A stretch of 64,000 bases of DNA from Natrinema marinum. GTDB taxonomy: Archaea; Halobacteriota; Halobacteria; Halobacteriales; Natrialbaceae. Where the stretch lies: the NCBI RefSeq assembly GCF_024296685.1, contig NZ_CP100763.1, forward strand, positions 1,612,001-1,676,000. Direction: 5' to 3'. Made by a program: the position numbers and the translations under genes. Shown in pieces: positions 32,963-40,816 of the stretch. The notes under the pieces are model-generated. The model searched no databases. It worked only from the letters and a program-made list of their open reading frames with translations, and had not been told where the DNA came from. Numbering within the stretch: the stretch's first letter is position 1; each line of letters begins with the position of its first letter.

Positions 32963-34990
32963 CTAGACGTTGTACTCGACATCGACGGTCGCGTCGCCGC
33001 GCAGGCGGAAGTCCGTGATGTCGCCGTCGAACCAGTAGGCATCGAGTTCGTCGTCGACGCTGCCGCTGACGGCCGTGCCCTCGACCGTGTCGCCGGGATC
33101 GACCGAGGCGTCTCGGTAGCTCGCGGTGACGACCTCGCCGTCGACGGCGAAGGAGTACGACGACTGCCCGTCCGTGCCCGAGCCGTCGATCACGATGGCG
33201 TTCGGGAGGCGCTTCTGGCCGTTGTAGTCATCGGGATCGATCCGCTGGTCGTCGAGGTAGACGTGCGCCGTGCCCTCGCGGAAGGTCACGTCGGTCAGCG
33301 CACCGGAGAACCGGAACCGCTGTGCGTCGCGTTCGATCGACCCCTCGACGGTGGTGTCGGAGAGCACGGTGGCGTACTCCTCGGAGGCGTCACCCGCGAC
33401 CGTATCGATCGTGCCGTCGACCGTGAGCTCGTAGCTGGCGTTCGAGCCGTCGCCGACCAGCGTCAGCACGTGTGGCTGTTCGTCGCCGTAGTCGGCGGGG
33501 TCGACCTGCTCGCCGTTGACGTAGACGCGAGCGTCGCCGTCGAGCGTGAGGTCCGTCAACTCGCCGCTGAACTTGAAGCCGTCGCGCCAGCCGGCCACGC
33601 TCCCGGTGATGATCCCGCCGTCGACGGTGTCCTCGCCGTCGATCGTGGCTCCCTTCACGGTCGCCTTCTGGGCGGCCCCGGAGACCGCAAACTCGTAGCG
33701 CGTCCCGCCCGAGGTGCCGACCCCGTCGACCAGCAATGTGTTCTCGAGGGTCGGCTGATCGCCGTTGTACTGGTCGGGGTCGATCGTCTCGCCGTTGACC
33801 TCGACGTGGGCCGAGCCCTGACGGAACGCGACCTCGTGGAGGTCGCCGGCGAACCGGTAGCCGTCGACGTGGGACGTGTTCGTCACCCAGCCGGTCGCGC
33901 TCGTGGCGTCGATCGAGTCGTAGCTCTCGAGCGAGCCGACGTTCGGATCGTCGACGAGTTCGTCGGTCGCCTCGACGTAGTACTCCGTCGGCTCGCCGGT
34001 GCCCGTCACCGTGAGGGTGTTCGCTGGGAGGTCCGACTCGCCGTCGCCGCTCGAGGGCGAATCGGACGTCGATCCGGCGCTCGCGGCCGCTTCGGGGGAG
34101 GTCGGGACCCCGTCGGGGACGAAATGCTCGGGGCTACCGTGAGTGCCGGAGCCGTCGTCCGTGTGGACCTGATCCATGGAGACGGACGGGCCGTTGTGCG
34201 TGACGACGCCACCGCCGGTCCCGTTCGTAATGACGTGGGTGTTTTCGATCGTGGCACCGCCGCCGTAGTCGCCCGCCCAGACCCAGATGCCGCGGCTCGC
34301 GGCCCGAGTGCCGCTCTTGTAGACGACCGAGTTCGAGATCGTACAGCCGTTATCGCCGATGCGGAGCCCCGTGTGATGGGTGTCGTAGGTGTAACAGCTG
34401 TCGATGTGGATCGAGCCGCCGTTCCCGTTGTACGCGGGCGCGGAGCCGTAAATTCCGTTGCAACCGGCGTGGCCGAAGTTGACGTTCCGGACCTCGAGAC
34501 GGCCGCTGTGGTCGGGGTCGACCCACATCAACAGCGGCCGCTCGTTCGAGGGCCGGTCGGGGTCGCCCCGGCCCCAGTAGATGTTCTCGAGCGTGGAGGT
34601 GTTACCGCCGGTGTCGGCGATGCCGAAGACAGTCCCGCTGTTCGGGGCCGTGCCGGTCGCACCGAGGGTGCCGCGAAACCCGATATTTCGAATGGTCCAG
34701 TTCGTTCCCTTGGCGATGATGGTGATGGTCCCGCCATTGCCGAGATCGATCAGCTTGTTCTCCCAGGTCTGGCCGGAACTGACGCGGATCGTCTGCCCGC
34801 GGGCCTCGATCACGTCGTAGTCGCCGGCGGCGCTCGCCGGGCCGGTGCTGACGCCCGCAGCGATCGCCGTCACCCCGGCCAGTTTCAGGTACGACCGTCG
34901 ATCGATCGTTCCGCCGTCAGTTCGTTCGTCGTCACTCGTGGTCGGTTCGACGGGACGGTCACCGTCCCGTACCGGTTCGTCGCGTGCCAT
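32963..34990 (-). CDS. Tat-exported beta-helix protein 3 with four C-terminal modules
   Basis: 675 residues. The Tat signal DRRSYLKLAGVTAIAAGVST (RR at 31-32) is followed by the same opening as its paralogues (GDYDVIEARGQTIRVSSGQT). The beta-helix runs to IPDGVPTSPEAAASAGS-like sequence near residue 300 (here VPDGVPTSP). Four modules start near 322, 413, 503 and 592; the last ends AYWFDGDITDFRLRGDATVD, almost as in protein 2. The module number (0, 3, 4 in the three paralogues) shows growth by duplication. A surface or secreted carbohydrate-interacting role is inferred, not shown. Confidence 0.85.
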   Translation of the reverse strand: MARDEPVRDGDRPVEPTTSDDERTDGGTIDRRSYLKLAGVTAIAAGVSTGPASAAGDYDVIEARGQTIRVSSGQTWENKLIDLGNGGTITIIAKGTNWTIRNIGFRGTLGATGTAPNSGTVFGIADTGGNTSTLENIYWGRGDPDRPSNERPLLMWVDPDHSGRLEVRNVNFGHAGCNGIYGSAPAYNGNGGSIHIDSCYTYDTHHTGLRIGDNGCTISNSVVYKSGTRAASRGIWVWAGDYGGGATIENTHVITNGTGGGVVTHNGPSVSMDQVHTDDGSGTHGSPEHFVPDGVPTSPEAAASAGSTSDSPSSGDGESDLPANTLTVTGTGEPTEYYVEATDELVDDPNVGSLESYDSIDATSATGWVTNTSHVDGYRFAGDLHEVAFRQGSAHVEVNGETIDPDQYNGDQPTLENTLLVDGVGTSGGTRYEFAVSGAAQKATVKGATIDGEDTVDGGIITGSVAGWRDGFKFSGELTDLTLDGDARVYVNGEQVDPADYGDEQPHVLTLVGDGSNASYELTVDGTIDTVAGDASEEYATVLSDTTVEGSIERDAQRFRFSGALTDVTFREGTAHVYLDDQRIDPDDYNGQKRLPNAIVIDGSGTDGQSSYSFAVDGEVVTASYRDASVDPGDTVEGTAVSGSVDDELDAYWFDGDITDFRLRGDATVDVEYNV
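32966..34024 (-). repeat. Four tandem modules in beta-helix protein 3
   Basis: In-frame units of about 265-270 bases on the minus strand, each ending in a D-P-x-x-Y turn except the last. Module 4 is closest to module 3 of the neighbouring paralogue. Confidence 0.75.
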
Positions 34991-35310
34991 GCGACCTGAG
35001 AGAGAACACTACCGAACCATAAACTTTCCTCCCTCGTTATCAGTAAGATTTCGTGATTATAATTATATCGTGGTATATTGTTCACTTTCTCATGGATTTT
35101 CTATCACGGGATCTTATATACAAAATCGGGAGACTTCAGGGTGAGGCACTATCTCTGCGCCAATTATGATACTGATAGAAAGATAGTTTCGAATTTTCTA
35201 CTGTCAGAACGGAGGGACAGTACGTCGATGTACGATTCGTGACCTGATCCGTTTCGTGGTCGACAGGATATCCGAACACTCAGGTGACAACGTTCGTTCC
35301 GACGGGACAG
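34991..35310. other. AT-rich upstream region of beta-helix gene 3
   Basis: Holds the gene's promoter and AT-rich sequence (35030-35200), unusual for this genome. No gene seen. The asparagine-synthase-like gene ends at 35311. Confidence 0.55.
35018..35027 (-). promoter_or_regulatory. Shared core promoter of beta-helix gene 3
   Basis: On the minus strand AAAGTTTATG ends 28 bases before the ATG, as in genes 1 and 2. The GTCTGTAAATTT element of genes 1 and 2 is absent here. Confidence 0.65.
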
Positions 35311-37137
35311 TCAGCCGAATACGGTGTCACGACGCGACTCGAGGACGCTCTGCGAGGAGTGGACGTCGTCGATGAACGAGGTGAGCGCGAAGAGCCGGTA
35401 AACGGACGTGCGGTCGTGGTCCGCGTGGGCGTCGAGGAACGCGTGGAGTTCGTCCGTCGAGAGCACGTCGTCGACGGCCTCGCACTGCTCGACCTGCGTG
35501 CGAATGCAGTCGACCGTATCCGGCCGGAGCTGCGAGCCCGTCTCGAGGCCGTTGATCGACTTGACGATCGGTCGGACCGCGTCGAACACGCGCGGATACC
35601 GCGAGAGCAGATCGTCGACGAACGCCACGGCTTCGTGACGGGTAGAGGCAACGGGCACGCCGTAGTCGGGGTGGGGGAGCGCCGCGGCGGCCGGCTCGAG
35701 TTCCGAGAGGAAGGCGCGGTACAGATTGTACCGGGCCTTCTGGTCGGGCGGGCAGTTCATCGCGTACCGGAAGAAATCGATCGAGTAGAACGGGGTCGTG
35801 CTCCAGAAAAAGAAGCGGTTGCGGTCCTCGCCCTCGAACAGGAAGTTGACGCCCCGCTCGTAGACGAGGAAGTGGACGTACTTCGAGGCGGGGTCGGACT
35901 CGGGGTACATGCGAAGCCGGTCGCGGACGCTACGCCGAATCGCCTCGGCCGACAGCCCGGTAATTCGTGCGACCTGCTCGAGCGAGAGGAACGAGTTCTC
36001 GTCGATGACGTAGTCGACCAGGGCCGCCTCGTCGGCGAGCGGCCGCGCGGGGGTCAGATCGGGGAGAACCTTGTCGCCGCCGTCGCCGGTGACGTACGTG
36101 AGGCCGGCGTCGTACTCCTCGCGGAGCTGGCGGAAGAACTCGAGTATGAAGGAGGTCAGGAGTCCGATCTGGCCGTTTTTCGTTTTGACGATCCGGTCGA
36201 GGTCCGACCCGTTCGGCGGCCCGATCTCGTAGCGTTGCCAGTCGACCTCGAGTTCGTTGGCCAGCTCCCGAGCGATCTCGACGTCCGACGGGGGAACGAA
36301 CTCGTCGGAGGCCATCGTGGCCGCTGTCGTCGGGATCCCCTCGGCGTTGTAGCCGGCGAGCACCGACCGAGAGTCGAGGCCGCCGCTCAGCGAAACGACA
36401 TCGTGACTACCCTGTCCCGACCGCTTTCGACAGGCTCGTTCGAATCGATCGACGAGTTCGCTGGCGTTTCGCGATCGGCTCCGATCGGCGTACGCCGGCT
36501 CCCCGAAGTCGAAGCGGTGCAGCGCCGTCTCGGTGACTGCACCGCGGTCCGGGTTGACGGTGAGTTTCGTCCCCGGGCGCAGTCGGTTGGCCCCCTCGAC
36601 GAGCGTTCGATCGCCCAGCGAGTAGCCAAAGAGGAGACACTGGGCGACGCCCATCGGATCGAACCCCTCGATCGGCGCTTCGTTGATCAGGTAGCGTAGC
36701 TCCCGCGAGAACAGGAACGACTCCCCGTCGTGGAAGTAGTACGTCGGCAGCCGGGCGAGCGGATCGTTGAGCAGCCCTAGCCGACCGCTGTCCTTGTCGA
36801 CGGCGACCAGCAGGAACTCGCCGTCGGTCTCGAGCAACCACTCCGTCAGGAACGCTTCGTCGCCGTCGGCCGCGAGGACATCCGCCGCGACCTCGAGCAG
36901 TTCGCGCTCGAGTACCGCGTCGGGCCGGTCGTAGATCCGGCCCTCGAGGCAGACCCAGCGGTCCTCGTCTTCGACGACGCGGATCGGATACTCCGGGTAG
37001 GCCGTCGTGCCGATCGCAGCGGACGACGACTCGTGGACGATCTCGCGCTCGTAGCGCTCCGTGTGAACGAGCGGCTCGAGCGACGCGGCGAACGTCCCAT
37101 CGTCGGACCTCGTCGTTCGGCCGGTGACACCAACCAT
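35311..37137 (-). CDS. Asparagine-synthase-like protein without the N-terminal Cys nucleophile
   Basis: 608 residues from this start. A class-II glutamine amidotransferase-like domain fills about 1-200 (LLNDPLARLPTYYFHDGESF). The synthetase domain has VVSLSGGLDSRSVLAGYNAE (PP-loop) and TYVTGDGGDKVLPD. The protein begins MVGVTGRTT: position 2 is Val, not the catalytic Cys of true AsnB, so glutamine hydrolysis is unlikely. Related enzymes in polysaccharide loci amidate uronic acids. An in-frame ATG at 37344 sits 20-28 bases from a TATA-like tract, so a 677-residue form is possible, but its extra 69 residues are Arg/Ser/Pro-rich. Confidence 0.8.
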   Translation of the reverse strand: MVGVTGRTTRSDDGTFAASLEPLVHTERYEREIVHESSSAAIGTTAYPEYPIRVVEDEDRWVCLEGRIYDRPDAVLERELLEVAADVLAADGDEAFLTEWLLETDGEFLLVAVDKDSGRLGLLNDPLARLPTYYFHDGESFLFSRELRYLINEAPIEGFDPMGVAQCLLFGYSLGDRTLVEGANRLRPGTKLTVNPDRGAVTETALHRFDFGEPAYADRSRSRNASELVDRFERACRKRSGQGSHDVVSLSGGLDSRSVLAGYNAEGIPTTAATMASDEFVPPSDVEIARELANELEVDWQRYEIGPPNGSDLDRIVKTKNGQIGLLTSFILEFFRQLREEYDAGLTYVTGDGGDKVLPDLTPARPLADEAALVDYVIDENSFLSLEQVARITGLSAEAIRRSVRDRLRMYPESDPASKYVHFLVYERGVNFLFEGEDRNRFFFWSTTPFYSIDFFRYAMNCPPDQKARYNLYRAFLSELEPAAAALPHPDYGVPVASTRHEAVAFVDDLLSRYPRVFDAVRPIVKSINGLETGSQLRPDTVDCIRTQVEQCEAVDDVLSTDELHAFLDAHADHDRTSVYRLFALTSFIDDVHSSQSVLESRRDTVFG

Positions 37138-37516
37138 GTCAGTACACGAGTGAGTAACCCGCATTGTAATGTCGGCGTTTACCGCCCCCAGTCGAGGGCT
37201 ACCGGCTTCGGGCCGCGACGCTGTGTCGTAACCGGTCGCTGCCGTCAGCGAGGGTGACGGCCGCGTAAGAAGGAGGCTCCCGCGCCTGGAACAGCTGCTG
37301 GCACGCGACTGTTCCGGTACTGGATGACGGTCGTCGGGAGCCATTCGACAGTATGGATTCAGGTAATAAAAACCCTTCTCAGGAGCCGGATAAGTGAGCG
37401 AACGTGAGATCCGAGACGTACCGGCGGTGGAGGATTGGTACAGATCAGTCGCTCGAGGCGGCTGATTGTCGCAAGAACGGTCGACGCGGACGACGATCAG
37501 TGCCGCCGTCGAAGGC
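37138..37516. other. Upstream region of the asparagine-synthase-like gene
   Basis: A TATA-like taataaaaa (37364-37372, reading leftward on the minus strand) implies either a start at ATG 37344 or a leader of about 200 bases. No other gene seen. Confidence 0.5.
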
Positions 37517-38113
37517 TCACTCGATGCGAGACAGTTTGCCGTCGACGTTGCGTTCGCGTCGGTGGTTCGTCACGGCGTGTGCGGTAGAGAGGAGGAGAAA
37601 CGCGACGATGACGGTGCCGGCGAGGCCGAGCATCGGAAGGGCCGAGAGGACGGGGACGCCGAAAAACGCCGCCCCGAGGAGGGACGCACCGGTGACGCTG
37701 ACGCCGGCGTACCATCGGTCCCACCGGTCCTGTCGATGGGAGTCCGTATCGAGGTACATCATCAGCAGGTCGGCGTTGTCCGACAGCGAGATCAGACCGC
37801 GGTCCTGATCGTACTCGACGATACCGGCGTCGTCCATCTTCGGGAGGTGGGTCTGGTAGAGGGCGACGTAGACGCGCTTGCGCTGGTCGGAACTGAGCGC
37901 GTTGACGTCGGTGTCGTTCTCCCAGGCGGCGATCTGTTCGGCGAGTTCACCGAGCGTGACCGTTTCGTCGGCTTCCAGCAAGTATGCGAGGACTTCTCGC
38001 CATCGTCGGTTTTTCAGGAGCTCGAAAATGACGTCCTTCGAGAGACGTTCGTCTTCATCGGCGTTGGCGACCGATGCGATTTCGTCCGGGAGGGACGTAT
38101 CGATCGAGGACAT
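37517..38113 (-). CDS. DUF7344 winged-helix protein with two membrane segments (copy 3)
   Basis: 198 residues. DVIFELLKNRRWREVLAYLL and RKRVYVALYQTHLPKMDDAG match the DUF7344 winged helix (about 25-120). Two membrane helices follow at about 145-165 and 168-188, with a basic tail. It shares AEQIAAWENDTDVNALSSDQ-like sequence with the copy at 6043. The longer N-terminal part, before the HTH, is acidic. Its role is unknown; a membrane-anchored regulator is likely. Confidence 0.87.
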   Translation of the reverse strand: MSSIDTSLPDEIASVANADEDERLSKDVIFELLKNRRWREVLAYLLEADETVTLGELAEQIAAWENDTDVNALSSDQRKRVYVALYQTHLPKMDDAGIVEYDQDRGLISLSDNADLLMMYLDTDSHRQDRWDRWYAGVSVTGASLLGAAFFGVPVLSALPMLGLAGTVIVAFLLLSTAHAVTNHRRERNVDGKLSRIE

Positions 38114-38862
38114 TATGCAGCGCCTCCGGTCGGAGCGTTGCCATTCGAGTTCGCCGATCCCTGAGCCCGGTAGCCGGTATCACCGGAATCTCGGCACGAC
38201 GGCGACCGCTGTACGTTCGAACGGCGAGTCGAAATCACGATTGACACACCAGGTTGTACACCAACAGAGATACTCTTAAACACGACCACGTTTCGCACCG
38301 TCTGCAAAGCGGGTACGGAGCGACTTCCGGACGGGGGAGCGGCGAGGTCGTTTCGTCGCTCTCTCGACCGGTTCCTGCCGGTCGGACGGCCGCGCGGTAT
38401 CGATCGATTGTGCGAACGTACCGATGGCGTACGTCGGTTCCACCCCGGGTGACCGGACGCCGTCGAGCGTCGGCGGACTGCGTAACAAGACGGCACTGGT
38501 ACCCACAGTTCGGTGGAACCGGTATAAAGTCGAACGACAGTTCACACGCGAAAGAGCGATTTACCCAATGAACGGACGATTTACGTCGTCGAGACGCCAC
38601 AACGATCGGCACCCTTCATGTGGCGTGTGGACATTGACCACGATGGGGCGAAGCGACCGTCGACCGGACGCTTCACCCTGACGCGACCGATGGGACACGG
38701 TCTCGACGCGGCCGCCGCGGATGCTCGCTCGAGGCACGCGGCGGTCGAGTCGTTCGATTTTCTGGGCTCGATTCTCGCGCGAGCAACGCCACAGTAAGTC
38801 GGTGTTTCCCGCGAAACCATGTGAACCCCTTACAGTGCCGGCACGGTTTCGTCCGGCTACTG
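38114..38862. other. Largest gene-free stretch of the window
   Basis: 749 bases between the DUF7344 gene and tfb. ORFs on both strands have atypical composition. A TATA-like ggtataaag (38520-38528) faces right and would serve a 37-codon ORF from 38568 or an RNA; neither is convincing. A non-coding RNA cannot be ruled out. Confidence 0.45.
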
Positions 38863-39822
38863 ATGACGCGGTCTATCATCGATCAACAGAGCAGCGAATC
38901 ACAGTCAGAGAAGGGTGAGACTGGCCTGTGTCCCGACTGCGAGACCGACACGATCGTCCACGATCCGGACCGCGGCGAGCAGGTCTGCGAGGACTGTGGC
39001 CTGGTCCTAAGCGAAGATCCCATCGATTACGGGCCGGAATGGCGGGCATTCAACGCCCAGGAGCACGACGAGCTGTCGCGTGTCGGTGCTCCCCTGACCC
39101 AGTCGATGCACGACCGGGGGTTAACGACCACCATCGACTGGCGGAACAAGGACGCGAACGGACACTCGATGTCGGCCGACAAGCACGGCCAGCTCCATCG
39201 CCTGCGCGTCTGGCAGGAGCGGATCCGAACGAAGAACGCGGGCGAACGAAACCTCAAGTACGCCCTCTCCGAGATCGACCGGATGGTCAGCGCGCTGGGC
39301 GTTCCCAAGCCCGTCAAAGAGACGGCGAGCGTCATCTATCGCCAGGCGCTCGAGCAGGACCTCATCCGCGGGCGCTCGATCGAGGGCGTCGCGACCAGCG
39401 CGCTCTACACCGCCTGCCGAAAGGAAGGGATTCCGCGCAGCTTAGAGGAAGTAACGTCCGTCTCCCGCGTCGAGCAACGCGAGATCGGTCGGACCTACCG
39501 CTACATCGCGGACGAACTCGGCATCAACTTAGAGCCAACGAACCCCCGGCAGTTCGTCCCTCGCTTTTGCTCGGAGCTAGACGTCAACAAAGACGTGGAA
39601 ACCAAAGCCATCGAGATCATCGATCGAACCACCGAACAGGGGCTCCACTCCGGCAAGTCACCGACCGGCTTCGCCGCCGCCGCCATCTACGCCGCCGGTC
39701 TCCTCTGTGACGAGACCATCCCACAGCGGGCCGTCGCCGACACCGCCCAGACGACCGTCGTCACCGTTCGCAACCGGTATCGAGAACAGCTCGAGGCGAT
39801 CGACCAGCAGCCCGCTACATGA
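38863..39822 (+). CDS. tfb: Transcription initiation factor TFB
   Basis: 319 residues. The N-terminal zinc ribbon CPDCETDTIVHDPDRGEQVC ending in EDCG is followed by the B-reader region (YGPEWRAFNAQEHD, TTTIDWRNKD). Two cyclin folds follow (LKYALSEIDRMVSALGVPKP and FVPRFCSELDVNKDVETKAI). TFB binds TBP and the BRE and positions RNA polymerase. Haloarchaea carry several TFBs thought to choose among promoter classes, which matters here because the window shows two unusual promoter boxes. The ATG at 38863 is preferred over a GTG at 38821. Confidence 0.95.
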   Translation: MTRSIIDQQSSESQSEKGETGLCPDCETDTIVHDPDRGEQVCEDCGLVLSEDPIDYGPEWRAFNAQEHDELSRVGAPLTQSMHDRGLTTTIDWRNKDANGHSMSADKHGQLHRLRVWQERIRTKNAGERNLKYALSEIDRMVSALGVPKPVKETASVIYRQALEQDLIRGRSIEGVATSALYTACRKEGIPRSLEEVTSVSRVEQREIGRTYRYIADELGINLEPTNPRQFVPRFCSELDVNKDVETKAIEIIDRTTEQGLHSGKSPTGFAAAAIYAAGLLCDETIPQRAVADTAQTTVVTVRNRYREQLEAIDQQPAT

Positions 39823-39991
39823 TCGACCGGTCGTCTTCTTCGTAGACCTCCTCGTCGAGCAGCGCGTGTAAGTTACTGTACGGAACGAACGCGAGGAACT
39901 GGTCGTCCCCGTCGTACAGCTCGAGACCGTTGTCGGCGTGCTCGTAGCGCTCACAGACGATCTGTCCTTCCGGGAGGATCGCGCGATACAT
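39815..39991 (-). CDS. Small conserved-type protein, function unknown
   Basis: 58 residues with a beta-rich pattern: MYRAILPEGQIVCERYEHAD, then YDGDDQFLAFVPYSNLHALL and an acidic end. It overlaps the tfb stop by eight bases on the opposite strand. A TATA-like gctatatctc (40015-40024) lies 24-33 bases before the ATG, matching a leaderless transcript and supporting this start over the longer frame. No family is recognised. Confidence 0.7.
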   Translation of the reverse strand: MYRAILPEGQIVCERYEHADNGLELYDGDDQFLAFVPYSNLHALLDEEVYEEDDRSIM

Positions 39992-40218
39992 ATGAGGGAT
40001 TAACGCCGTCGGATGAGATATAGCTGTCTGGGCTCGAGGGGTACGAGAAAGCCCACTCGTAATCGAGAGAGTCGACAGAGCTTCCGTGTACCTGAACCCG
40101 ATAGACGATCCTCCCGAACTGCTCGGATCACGTGCCGGAATATTCTTCTCGTTCGACGGTGAGATATCACAAGAATAGAATAGTAACGGCATAAAACCAA
40201 CACCACAACCACGAACGG

Positions 40219-40732
40219 ATGGAAAAATATCGACGTGAGACGCTTCTAACGGTTCCTGCACTCGTCACCGCCAGCGCCGGCTGTGTGAGCTTCAACGGCG
40301 AATCCGACGAGTGGGAACTCGATCGAGAACGGCTCAGATGGCGGTACCAGACCGACGGCCGCGTGTCTGCGTCGCCTGTTCTCAGCGACGGACGCCTCTA
40401 TGTTGGCAGTCTCGACGGCCATCTCCGATGGAACCGTCTACTTCGGGACGTACGGCGGGACGTTCTACGCACTCGAGACGGAGACGGGAAATATTCGCTG
40501 GACGAGCGAGAAACCGATCGGGACGATCAATTGCGATCCGATCGTCGTGGATGGAACCGTCATGGTCGGCGACCTCCGAGGGCACCTCCGTGCGTTCGAC
40601 GCGTCGACAGGGGAGCAATTATGGACGTACCGAACCGGCAACGCGGTCCACTCGACGCCCGTCGTCACCGACGACACGATCTACTTCGGCAGTAACGATG
40701 GCTACATCTACGCCATCGAGCGAACGTCCTGA
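40219..40732 (+). pseudogene. PQQ-type beta-propeller lipoprotein broken by an out-of-frame deletion
   Basis: ATG at 40219 opens a lipoprotein signal (LLTVPALVTASAGC, lipobox before Cys) and a first blade, LRWRYQTDGRVSASPVLSDG then LYVGSLDG. The frame then turns to nonsense at about 40422. The next frame continues with AISDGTVYFGTYGGTFYALE and two more blades to a stop at 40732. The end of blade 1 and the start of blade 2 are missing, so a deletion between similar blades is more likely than a single-base error. A TATA-like gcataaaacc lies just over 20 bases before the ATG. Unless sequencing is at fault, the product is a truncated 158-residue chimera. Confidence 0.75.
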
Positions 40733-40816
40733 ACGAGGGGCACCGAGCGAGGGTAACTGCTCGAGTCCGGCCGCCGAGCGAAATCGGTATACTCCCGCCG
40801 CCGCTACGACCGCGCA

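Noticed and set aside
35284-36699. A 471-codon plus-strand frame opposite the asparagine-synthase-like gene
   Set aside because: It is antisense to a gene with intact catalytic motifs and has no recognisable domain; high GC leaves such shadow frames open.
38483-38492. GTAACAAGAC, similar to the ATAACAAA motif
   Set aside because: Two mismatches and 370 bases from tfb, with no nearby start codon at the usual distance.
38424-38681. Possible small gene in the largest gene-free stretch
   Set aside because: The product is Arg/Ser-rich, not acidic, with no motif or good start context.
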